12,907 nt of DNA from OFTM382 sp964352615 (GTDB lineage Bacteria; Planctomycetota; Phycisphaerae; Phycisphaerales; UBA1924), in NCBI GenBank assembly GCA_964352615.1, contig CAYGSG010000082.1, positions 1-12,907 of the forward strand, written 5' to 3'. A model generated the notes under the pieces. That model saw only the letters and a list, made by a program, of their open reading frames with translations, did no database searches and was not told the DNA's origin. A program made the position numbers and the translations under genes. Numbering within the stretch: the stretch's first letter is position 1; each line of letters starts with the position of its first letter. Of this stretch, positions 6,272-12,589 are shown one piece after another.

Positions 6272-6284
6272 TTGACCGGGTCAA
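6272..6284. promoter_or_regulatory. Palindromic operator-like site TTGACC-G-GGTCAA
   Basis: Perfect 6-bp arms with a 1-nt centre, in the AT-rich gap upstream of the PEP-CTERM gene. On the minus strand its TTGACC could serve as a -35, with AATAAT 15 bp downstream as a -10 (5 of 6 matches, spacing short). A regulator bound here would block that promoter. It lies about 30 nt beyond the stop of the upstream 608-aa gene. Confidence 0.3.
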
Positions 6285-6313
6285 TAACCAGCGGATTGGC
6301 TGTCTGTGTTGAT

Positions 6314-8140
6314 TCAGCCGTCGCTATCGGGCTCGGGAGCCTTGGCCCGCTCGATCGCTGCGGGCAGCCAGTCAGAGGGATCGAGGTCGGCATCGTCCCA
6401 GCGGGGGTCGTCGAACACGCGGACGAGTGCCTGGAGTCTGGGTTCCATCCGGTTCCAGCGCACAGTCGCCATGAACTGAGTCGCCGACTCATGCGCGAGG
6501 GCCGGATGAAGTGTTCTCCAGACCAGCACGCTTTCGACGGCGAACGCAAGCGCATCAACGTCCGCCTCTAGGCAAAACCTGTAGCCGAATGAGCGCAGGG
6601 CGGTGTGAAGCGGGCCGTAGAGTTGGACGGGGGGAGCCGCTCTTCCCTCGCGCAGCATCTGGAACAGCCGTCTGGCTGCGATGTCCGTTGCCTCTTGCGA
6701 GATGCTCTCGCAACGGTGTGCGGCCTCCAACGCCGCGGAGAGCATATGAAGGCTCTCGCTTTGAAGCTCGCGTTGGACAAGTGATTCGAATCGGCGTTGT
6801 GTGGGCTCGTCACGATCAACTCGCCCGATTGTGTGGTGCAGCACGCGGAGCAGCCTGACCCTCATCGCCAGGGTTCCTGTTTCTGCCCGGTCTAGCAAGT
6901 CCTCAACGGTGGCAGGGTCGTCGAGAGCCATACCAACGAGCAGTCGATCGTGGCCGTCCCAGTTCGGATCGACAGATCCCTGTTCCATGTGCTGCAGCAC
7001 GTACGTGCGGACACCCAGCCAAAGATGGGGCGAATCCAGCAGTATTTCTGCGGCTCCATAGCCGCGAACGCCATTGTCACTGAGTGCATCGAGCAGCGCA
7101 GGAACCTGATCGGCCTGCACCTGCTCAGCCGCCAATGCGAGTAACGGTTCCAGCGGGAGGTTGCCCCCGGCCGTGGTCAACATCCGATCGAACTCCGGAT
7201 CGGTTTGAAGCACGTAGCTGAGCAGTGCCCGGCCGATGACGGCTTTCGCCTCGTCAGCACCAACTGCCTTGTCTAACTTGTCCTTATTCCCCGCGATGTG
7301 CGCGGCGCTGGCAAGCACGATCTTGCGGTTGTCAGGCGTGCCTTTCTCGGCCGAGCGGGCGAGATCCTCGGCGCACTTGGCCCAGACATCGTGCACAAGG
7401 TCAGGGTCGGGTTCATACTCGAGCAGTCGATCGACCAGCGAGCCGGTCGCCGTGCCCGCCGGAGCGCTGCCGAGGACGATGCCCTCGGGCAGCACGTTCA
7501 TTCCGTGGAGAAGCACCCAGTCGGGAACGATTCCTCTAGGACCGTATCGCTGGTATCCGTCAAGGGAGTCTTCCAAAGCTAACCATGCCGGCCATGCCAG
7601 CATGAGCAGTGCCGCGGCGACCGCCAGCTTCGGTCTTCGGAACCGTGTTGTTCTATCGAGTCCGCACTCCGGGCAGATCGCACCTTCAGTCTGGCGCATG
7701 TCGTACCCGCACTTGCGGCAGCGGTGTTGATGCCGCCATCGCCGTCTGCGGACGGCAAAAACAAATAGCGAGGCGGCGTACACCGTTGTGCCAACGCCCA
7801 TCCAGTCCAACCAGTTCAACACCTGCATGCCATAGACACCTGAGACGCTGGGATCGACCGCCCCGTCGAACTCGATCCCGCTGTTGCGCATCTGAGCCGC
7901 GCCGAGCCATGCCCACAACAACCCGTTGCAGGCCATGAGCACGCCGAGGATCACAGCGCCGAAGCTCCGGAACATCCTCGCTGCTCGTCCCGCAGTGGTG
8001 TCGGTGTCATGATCGACAGGGGCCATCTTGTCACGGCACACGGTGAGCAGGCCACGTACGAAAAGCGTTAAGCCGAGGCTCAGTACGACACCCCCAACGA
8101 CCGAGACCGCCGCCCCAGTTGCGTGCCCGCTGTTCAGCAT
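6314..8140 (-). CDS. Multi-pass membrane protein with internal zinc ribbon and large helical domain
   Basis: Hypothetical protein of 608 residues. Predicted membrane helices lie near 10-32, 59-83, 112-131 and 171-190. Between the last two is a Cys4 zinc ribbon (C141, C144, C156, C159: C-RK-C-GYDMRQTEGAI-C-PE-C) flanked by basic runs RRRRWRHQHR and RFRRPK, which suggests the ribbon is cytoplasmic. Residues about 195-608 are acidic and alpha-helical, with recurring Leu/Ala helices (LPLEPLLALAAEQVQADQVP, DRLLVGMALDDPATVEDLLD). They look like HEAT/ARM-type repeats without clear consensus, and topology would place them outside the cytoplasm. Start ATG 8140 has no clear ribosome site. The gene lies 91 bp after thrS on the same strand; cotranscription is possible but untested. 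Function unknown. Confidence 0.78.
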   Translation of the reverse strand: MLNSGHATGAAVSVVGGVVLSLGLTLFVRGLLTVCRDKMAPVDHDTDTTAGRAARMFRSFGAVILGVLMACNGLLWAWLGAAQMRNSGIEFDGAVDPSVSGVYGMQVLNWLDWMGVGTTVYAASLFVFAVRRRRWRHQHRCRKCGYDMRQTEGAICPECGLDRTTRFRRPKLAVAAALLMLAWPAWLALEDSLDGYQRYGPRGIVPDWVLLHGMNVLPEGIVLGSAPAGTATGSLVDRLLEYEPDPDLVHDVWAKCAEDLARSAEKGTPDNRKIVLASAAHIAGNKDKLDKAVGADEAKAVIGRALLSYVLQTDPEFDRMLTTAGGNLPLEPLLALAAEQVQADQVPALLDALSDNGVRGYGAAEILLDSPHLWLGVRTYVLQHMEQGSVDPNWDGHDRLLVGMALDDPATVEDLLDRAETGTLAMRVRLLRVLHHTIGRVDRDEPTQRRFESLVQRELQSESLHMLSAALEAAHRCESISQEATDIAARRLFQMLREGRAAPPVQLYGPLHTALRSFGYRFCLEADVDALAFAVESVLVWRTLHPALAHESATQFMATVRWNRMEPRLQALVRVFDDPRWDDADLDPSDWLPAAIERAKAPEPDSDG

Positions 8141-8231
8141 GCTTACTAAGGTACCGCCGGGGAGCCCCCGCGCCTAACACTTCTCAACCTGCCCGGATCG
8201 CGAGTCCCGCGAGTCCATGGTTGACCTAGCT

Positions 8232-10298
8232 CTACCCCATGGCTTCCTGTACGCTCGCCTTGCCCTTCGTCGCGATCTCCTCAGCGATGGCCTCCGCGAA
8301 GGCCTTCGCGCCCATCGCGCCAAGATCCTTCTCCGTGCCGAAGGCGCGGACGCTCACGTTGTTGCTCTCCGCGTCCCTCGGTCCAACGACCGCGAGGTAC
8401 GGCACCTTCCATTGCGAGCCGTGCTTGATCTTGGCTTGCACGCGTTCGTTGGAGTCGTCGACGGTGGAACGGATGCCGCGTTCGATCAGCATACCGTTGA
8501 CCTTGTGCGCATAGTCGAGGCTCTTCTCGCTGATGGGCAGCACGCGAACCTGCTCGGGGCTGAGCCAGAGCGGGAACGAGCCGGCGAAATGCTCGATGAG
8601 CACGCCGATGAAGCGCTCCATCGAGCCGAACGGTGCGCGGTGGATCATCACCGGCCTGTGCGCACTGTTGTCGTCGCCGATGTATTCGAGGCCGAACCGC
8701 TCGGGCAGGTTGTAGTCGATCTGCACCGTGCCGAGCTGCCACTCTCGGCCGATGACGTCCTTGACGATGAAGTCGATCTTCGGCCCGTAGAACGCGGCCT
8801 CGCCCGGTTCCTCGGTGACCTTCGCGCCCAGGCTCGCCGCAGCCTTTCGGCACGCGTCCTCGGCCTTGTCCCAGACCTCGGGCTTGCCGACGTACTTGCC
8901 GCTGTCGGGATCGCGCAGCCCCACACGCACACGAAAGTCCGTCAAGCCCAGCGTGTCGAACGCGAGCTTGACGAGCTTGAGGCAGCCGGCGACCTCGGTT
9001 TCGACCTGATCGGGGCGCACAAACAGGTGCGCATCATCGACGGTGAACGAGCGCACGCGAGTGAGCCCGTTGAGCTCGCCCGACTGTTCCCAGCGGTAGA
9101 CCGTGCCGAACTCGCTGAGGCGGATGGGCAGCTCGCGGTAGCTCCGGCGCTGGCTCGCGTAAATCTTGATGTGGTGCGGGCAGTTCATGGGCTTGAGCAG
9201 GTAGCCCTCGATCTCGCCGATGTGCAGCATGTTGCCCAGTTCAGCGCAGCTGCACCCGTCGTCGGCGACCTTCTCGAGGAACTGCCGTTCCATCACCGGC
9301 ACGAACTGACTCTCGGCGTAGTACGGGAAGTGCCCGCTGGTCTTGTAGAGCCCGAGCTTTCCGATGTGCGGCGTGTAGACATCGTGGTAGCCCATCTTGC
9401 GGAGCTCGGCGCCGATCCACGTCTGCAGCTCGTTGCGGATCACCCCGCCGCGGGGCGTCCACAGCACGAGCCCCTGGCCGACCGCGTCGTCGATGTGGAA
9501 CAGATCGAGCTGCTTGCCGAGCACGCGGTGGTCGCGCTTCTTGGCTTCTTCGATGCGTTCGAGATGGGCGCTGAGTTGTTTTTTATCGAAGAACGCTGTG
9601 CCGTAGACGCGGGTGAGCCGGTCGGAGTTCTCGTCGCCGTGCCAGTAGCTGCTAGCCAGGCTCATGACCTTGAACGCGCCGATGCGTCCGGTGCTCGGCA
9701 CGTGCGGCCCCCGGCAGAGGTCTTCCCAGTTCTTGCCCGGCTCGCCCGTGGCGTACCACGAGAGCGCGAGCGAGCCCGCCTCGTGCGCACGGTGCGCGTT
9801 GTCGATCTTGTACTTGCTGCCCTCTTTGTTGAGCTTGGCGATGCCCTCGCCGTACTCGAGCTCGTACCGCGTGAACGGGCGGTCCTCTTGGACGATCTTG
9901 GCCATCTCGGCCTCGATCGCCTCGAAGTCTCCCTCGCGCAGCGGGCGGTCCTCGGGGAACGCGATGTCGTAGTAGAACCCGGTCTCGAGCGCTGGCCCGT
10001 AGACGAGCTGGGCCCCGGGCACGACCCGCTGAATGGCCTCGGCCATCACGTGGGCCGCCGAGTGCCGGAGCATCAGCAAGCCCTCGGGGTCGATCTCGCC
10101 CTCGCGGGTCTTGGCGGTGATGAGGGCGAGCGAGCAGTCGCGGTCGATCGGCGCGGACAGGTCGCAGACCTCGCCGTCGATCTTGGCGCCCACCGCGGCC
10201 CGCGCGAGGCGTTCGCCGATGGTCATGGCGACGTCGAAGGGGGTGGTGGGGCCGTCAAAGGACTTGGTGGAGCCGTCTGGGAGTGTGATCGTGGGCAT
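8232..10298 (-). CDS. thrS: Threonyl-tRNA synthetase
   Basis: Class II synthetase charging tRNA-Thr; 688 residues versus about 640 for typical bacterial enzymes. A TGS domain (MPTITLPDGSTKSF) opens it. The editing domain carries H79-SAA-H83 and C195-RGP-H199. The catalytic core follows, with the zinc ligands Cys373 (KPMNCPHH), His424 (VDDAHLF) and His553 (MIHRAPFGSMERF), motif 2 (FGTVYRWEQSGELNGLTRVR), and motif 3 around FGSMERFIGVLIEHF. The anticodon domain (LSPEQVRVLPISEK) is complete. Between SGH and KPMNC there are 45 residues where the E. coli enzyme, from memory, has about 21; the extra part includes C-S-C. Start ATG 10298 fits the usual N-terminus; a GTG at 10346 adds 16 residues. Neither has a Shine-Dalgarno, so a leaderless or near-leaderless message is possible. 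Confidence 0.97.
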   Translation of the reverse strand: MPTITLPDGSTKSFDGPTTPFDVAMTIGERLARAAVGAKIDGEVCDLSAPIDRDCSLALITAKTREGEIDPEGLLMLRHSAAHVMAEAIQRVVPGAQLVYGPALETGFYYDIAFPEDRPLREGDFEAIEAEMAKIVQEDRPFTRYELEYGEGIAKLNKEGSKYKIDNAHRAHEAGSLALSWYATGEPGKNWEDLCRGPHVPSTGRIGAFKVMSLASSYWHGDENSDRLTRVYGTAFFDKKQLSAHLERIEEAKKRDHRVLGKQLDLFHIDDAVGQGLVLWTPRGGVIRNELQTWIGAELRKMGYHDVYTPHIGKLGLYKTSGHFPYYAESQFVPVMERQFLEKVADDGCSCAELGNMLHIGEIEGYLLKPMNCPHHIKIYASQRRSYRELPIRLSEFGTVYRWEQSGELNGLTRVRSFTVDDAHLFVRPDQVETEVAGCLKLVKLAFDTLGLTDFRVRVGLRDPDSGKYVGKPEVWDKAEDACRKAAASLGAKVTEEPGEAAFYGPKIDFIVKDVIGREWQLGTVQIDYNLPERFGLEYIGDDNSAHRPVMIHRAPFGSMERFIGVLIEHFAGSFPLWLSPEQVRVLPISEKSLDYAHKVNGMLIERGIRSTVDDSNERVQAKIKHGSQWKVPYLAVVGPRDAESNNVSVRAFGTEKDLGAMGAKAFAEAIAEEIATKGKASVQEAMG

Positions 10299-10416
10299 GG
10301 GGAGGGATGGTACGCCGCTCGCCTGCGAGCCACTGCTCCTGCTCACCGCTCACGCGGGCTTCGGCGCTGCTGCCTGCCACGCTCGGCGGCGGAGGCGGGG
10401 CAGATATCGCCGACCC

Positions 10417-10424
10417 CTAAACTG
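10417..10424 (+). promoter_or_regulatory. Candidate -10 region, possibly giving a leaderless message
   Basis: CTAAACTG contains TAAACT (four of six matches to TATAAT), ending 5 nt before the ATG at 10429. Transcription would then start at or within one base of the ATG, which fits the absence of any Shine-Dalgarno. No clear -35 is visible. A similar CTACACTG precedes apt. Confidence 0.25.
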
Positions 10425-10428
10425 TGCC

Positions 10429-10896
10429 ATGAGATGCAATTGCTGCGGCTATGACAACGCACCCAGCATCGATGAATGCGCCGAGTGCGGCAAGGCGCCG
10501 AATGGGCCCCTGGCATCCTTCAAGCCGATCGCTCCCCTTTGGCTCGTTGAGCATCCATTGGCGATTGGCATCTGGGCCTCACTCGTCATCGCCACGGCAT
10601 CCATGCTCGCGGTCTACGCCGCTGCGGGCCAGCTCTTAGCATTGGCAGTCGTTGGGATATCGCTGGCAGCCGGTGTGCTCGCAGCTCTGGGCCGATTCGG
10701 TCCCTACATCATCGCGTGCGCACTCTGCATACCGGCGGCGGCATTGTTCGCCGTGATATCCATATTGCTCTTTACCGATTTTGGCAAGCCTATCGGCATG
10801 CTCTTGCTGCTCTTGGCTTCAGCGACGATCGGCACCGCGTGGGGAGGCGGTCTGTTCTGGTACGCTAGGCGACGTTGGAGACGACGCAACGCCTGA
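10429..10896 (+). CDS. Small multi-pass membrane protein with N-terminal zinc ribbon
   Basis: Protein of 155 residues. It begins with a Cys4 ribbon, M-R-C-NC-C-GYDNAPSIDE-C-AE-C (C3, C6, C17, C20), unusual in starting two residues after the initiator. About four hydrophobic helices follow (IGIWASLVIATASMLAVYAA; LLALAVVGISLAAGVLAAL; IIACALCIPAAALFAVISIL; IGMLLLLLASATIGTAWGGG), and it ends in a basic ARRRWRRRNA tail. ATG 10429 is chosen because the ribbon begins there; upstream in-frame sequence is antisense to the thrS start. No Shine-Dalgarno is present. It is divergent from thrS across about 130 bp and is followed 59 nt later by the lipoprotein gene. Same ribbon type as the proteins at 2065 and 6314, but a different position in the chain. 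Function unknown. Confidence 0.72.
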   Translation: MRCNCCGYDNAPSIDECAECGKAPNGPLASFKPIAPLWLVEHPLAIGIWASLVIATASMLAVYAAAGQLLALAVVGISLAAGVLAALGRFGPYIIACALCIPAAALFAVISILLFTDFGKPIGMLLLLLASATIGTAWGGGLFWYARRRWRRRNA

Positions 10897-10955
10897 GCAA
10901 GGTTGCGAGAAGGTTGGACAGAGCGTTCTGCTTCGCGACGAAGGACAAGATACGT

Positions 10956-11714
10956 ATGGATGCACCGATGTTGAGAGCAAGAAATACGATGAGGGTGGTG
11001 GTCTTTGCCTTGGCGGTCTCGGTTGTTCTCGGTGGCTGCGAGCGGCAAGCAAGCCCCGCGCTGACCTTGCCCTCTGCGGGCGTTCCTACCTCTGATTTCT
11101 TCGGTGAGTCCGACTTTCTTCCCCCTCACGAGTGGGCGGGCACTCCCGAGCCTTCGCAAGAGAGCGACGCGGCAACAGTTGCATCCTTGAGTATTCCTGA
11201 GTTGGTCCCTCTGTACAACCGCTCAAATGCGTTTACGGAAGGAATCGCAGCCTATCCAGAGCTTGATCCGACGAACCTCCTCATTGGTGACTTGCCCGCG
11301 TTGAAATTGCTTGGGGACTCTTCGGTGCTCAACGTCGAGTGGTCCGAAGGAGACATGATTCTCGCGGAGGCGGAGTCCATGTCGGGGCTCACCCTCGCGG
11401 TGTATCTGGGAGTTGTTCGAAAGGCAGCGTCAGAAGGGCTCCTGCGCGATCACATAACGAACGAAGAACTTGCAGAAAGCCTGCTTGGTACCGGATATGT
11501 CGTTTACCAATCGGAGAGCGACATCAAGTCGCGTGCGAATCGCCTGCATGTGCTGGGGGTCACTTGGGGCGGTGCGTTCTTGCTGAGGGAGCAAGCCGCG
11601 AACGCGAACGGCGATGCCGAGAGCGCGGTGGTCTGGAGGGAACGAGGACAAGCTCTCGAGACTCTCGTGAAAGACCTGCATCTCAAGCTCCTGAGCGGGC
11701 CTCCGCTTCGCTGA
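10956..11714 (+). CDS. Predicted lipoprotein, function unknown
   Basis: Protein of 252 residues with a type II signal peptide: basic N-region (MLRARNTMR), hydrophobic core (VVVFALAVSVV) and lipobox LGG-C28. The mature part has a Pro/Ser/Glu-rich linker, then a mostly helical domain from about residue 80 (SIPELVPLYNRSNAFTEGIA; SGLTLAVYLGVVRKAASEGL; KSRANRLHVLGVTWGGAFLL). I recognise no family. ATG 10956 is preferred because AAGGA lies 10 nt upstream; ATG 10968 and 10989 are possible, and an in-frame ATG at 10875 would overlap the previous gene and precede the signal peptide by too much. It probably shares a transcript with the zinc-ribbon gene. Its 3' end opens into the repeat-dense convergent junction. 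Confidence 0.75.
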   Translation: MDAPMLRARNTMRVVVFALAVSVVLGGCERQASPALTLPSAGVPTSDFFGESDFLPPHEWAGTPEPSQESDAATVASLSIPELVPLYNRSNAFTEGIAAYPELDPTNLLIGDLPALKLLGDSSVLNVEWSEGDMILAEAESMSGLTLAVYLGVVRKAASEGLLRDHITNEELAESLLGTGYVVYQSESDIKSRANRLHVLGVTWGGAFLLREQAANANGDAESAVVWRERGQALETLVKDLHLKLLSGPPLR

Positions 11715-11720
11715 TCGGCG

Positions 11721-11749
11721 GGTGGCACCGACATCCTCTCCGTGCCACC
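11721..11749. repeat. Inverted repeat GGTGGCAC ... GTGCCACC
   Basis: Perfect 8-bp arms around a 13-nt loop, beginning 7 nt after the lipoprotein stop. The arm GGTGGCAC is identical to the left edge of the 24-nt elements at 1955, 1994 and 4566. Its right arm overlaps the left arm of the next hairpin, so only one of the two can form at a time. Confidence 0.75.
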
Positions 11750-11773
11750 AAGATCGGCTCTGCGATCTTGGTG
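11746..11773. repeat. Inverted repeat CACCAAGATC ... GATCTTGGTG
   Basis: Perfect 10-bp arms around an 8-nt loop (GGCTCTGC), sharing 4 bases with the preceding hairpin. It is the strongest stem in this junction. There is no T-run on the plus strand, so termination, if any, would not be classical. Confidence 0.75.
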
Positions 11774-11782
11774 TCTCCCAGT

Positions 11783-11801
11783 GTGCCGAGCATGGCGGCA
11801 C
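11783..11801. repeat. Inverted repeat GTGCCG ... CGGCAC
   Basis: Perfect 6-bp arms with a 7-nt loop, in the same palindrome cluster. Its right arm overlaps the left arm of the next repeat by three bases. Confidence 0.55.
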
Positions 11802-11832
11802 CGAGAATCCCGCAGGGACGGGTGTCTCGGTG
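11799..11832. repeat. Inverted repeat CACCGAGA ... TCTCGGTG
   Basis: Perfect 8-bp arms around an 18-nt interior that itself can pair (TCCC-GCA-GGGA). The right arm continues into GGCAC, so the CGGTGGCAC edge seen at the other copies recurs here. Confidence 0.65.
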
Positions 11833-11880
11833 GCACGACGCCCGCGACGCATCACCTGCGGTGCGTCCCCCCGTCCTCTC

Positions 11881-11961
11881 TCACCCCCTCCACGCCACCA
11901 CGTCCACGCTCGTGATGTACGCCGACTCGTCCCTGGCCTCGTGCGGAGGACCAGCTAACCG
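11881..11961 (-). pseudogene. Orphan copy of the 3' end of the arsenite-methyltransferase-like gene
   Basis: Read on the minus strand this translates as RLAGPPHEARDESAYITSVD, then VVAWRG and a stop. The intact gene at 12590 ends KLAGLLEGGDPSAYITSVDV, VARKG and stop. The DNA matches at 42 of 46 positions from the stop codon (11881-11926 against 12590-12635), including 24 identical bases in a row. Further upstream the resemblance fades by about 11961, and there is no start or rest of the gene. It is therefore a remnant of a duplicated copy or the footprint of a rearrangement. It lies directly after the stop of the minus-strand gene 12007-12435 and is unlikely to make a functional product. Confidence 0.8.
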
Positions 11962-11970
11962 TCGGATGAA

Positions 11971-11995
11971 TAGCCGCGGCCGCAGGCCGCTCGGC
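11971..11995. repeat. Hairpin variant TAGCCG...GCA...CTCGGC
   Basis: GCGGCC-GCA-GGCCGC (11976-11990) with outer GCC/GGC pairing after a small bulge. It aligns with the hairpin at 4522-4544: both begin TAGCCG, have GCA in the loop and end CTCGG, while the inner stem bases differ but still pair. Confidence 0.6.
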
Positions 11996-12006
11996 ACACG
12001 CCATCA

Positions 12007-12435
12007 CTAGCCTGTTCTCTCAAGTCGTCTTGACCACACGAAGATATCTGCGTCTTCAGGTAGATAATCCGGAATCACACCCTCATAGGGCTGCAGCGAA
12101 CCTCCACCGCCTCTGCCTTGCTGACGAGACCATAGGAGCACGCGATCGTCGAACAACGCTTGTAAGAACTCGACGACTTCGTTTGTGACCCACAGCGCTA
12201 GCTCATAGGGGCTAATCTCTGAGTCGTAAGGATTGAAGTGATAGTGTGTAATGTTCTCGATGTCGACCGTCGCCTCGTCGCCGTCGTCGTAGATGAGCAC
12301 TCCTCCGACTTCGGAGCAGGCTGCCGGAAAGACAGCGACAAGATTCTCCGTAGTTGCAACACGCAAACCCGACGCTGGGAATGCCGCTTCAAGAGCAGGC
12401 AAGAGGACCTCGCTGATTGTCACGTCGGATTTCAT
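12007..12435 (-). CDS. Small acidic protein of unknown function
   Basis: Soluble protein of 142 residues; no signal peptide or membrane helix. Visible blocks are GGVLIYDDGDEATVDIENIT, then HYHFNPYDSEISPYELA, then WVTNEVVEFLQALFDDRVLL and WSRQQGRGGGG. The central DIENITHYHFNPYD stretch and the Trp/Phe-rich helix after it look like a conserved core of a small alpha/beta protein, but I cannot name a family. Start ATG 12435 has GGGA about 7 nt upstream. The gene is visibly less GC-rich than thrS or apt. It sits between the intact methyltransferase 3' end and an orphan copy of that end, so it could have arrived with a rearrangement. An immunity-type or accessory role is possible but is not shown by the sequence. 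Confidence 0.7.
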   Translation of the reverse strand: MKSDVTISEVLLPALEAAFPASGLRVATTENLVAVFPAACSEVGGVLIYDDGDEATVDIENITHYHFNPYDSEISPYELALWVTNEVVEFLQALFDDRVLLWSRQQGRGGGGSLQPYEGVIPDYLPEDADIFVWSRRLERTG

Positions 12436-12496
12436 GGGACGATCCCGCGGACAGTTGAAACTGATTTCTGCGCTTCCAAACCAAGGACCATGCTAC

Positions 12497-12520
12497 ACGG
12501 AAATCCGTCTCACAGGAGAC
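12497..12520. repeat. Two adjoining short hairpins upstream of the 142-aa gene
   Basis: ACGGA-AA-TCCGT (12497-12508) and GTCTC-ACAG-GAGAC (12507-12520) share two bases, so they compete. They lie in the 154-bp gap between the methyltransferase stop and the small gene's start, where they could act as transcript end or leader structure. Stems are only 5 bp. Confidence 0.35.
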
Positions 12521-12589
12521 TCGCCGTGCTCAACGAAACACGCATCGGCCGCACTCCGCGCATCGCTTCCATCGCGTCGCTGCTCCCCC

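Noticed and set aside
8217..10454. A 745-codon open frame on the plus strand covering the whole of thrS
   Set aside because: It is exactly antisense to a clear threonyl-tRNA synthetase, its product is low-complexity (Val/Ala/Asp/Arg/His rich), and such frames are expected opposite GC-rich genes with strong third-position GC.
11715..12006. Possible CRISPR array from the closely spaced repeats
   Set aside because: The repeats are different palindromes without constant length or regular unique spacers, and no cas genes are present.
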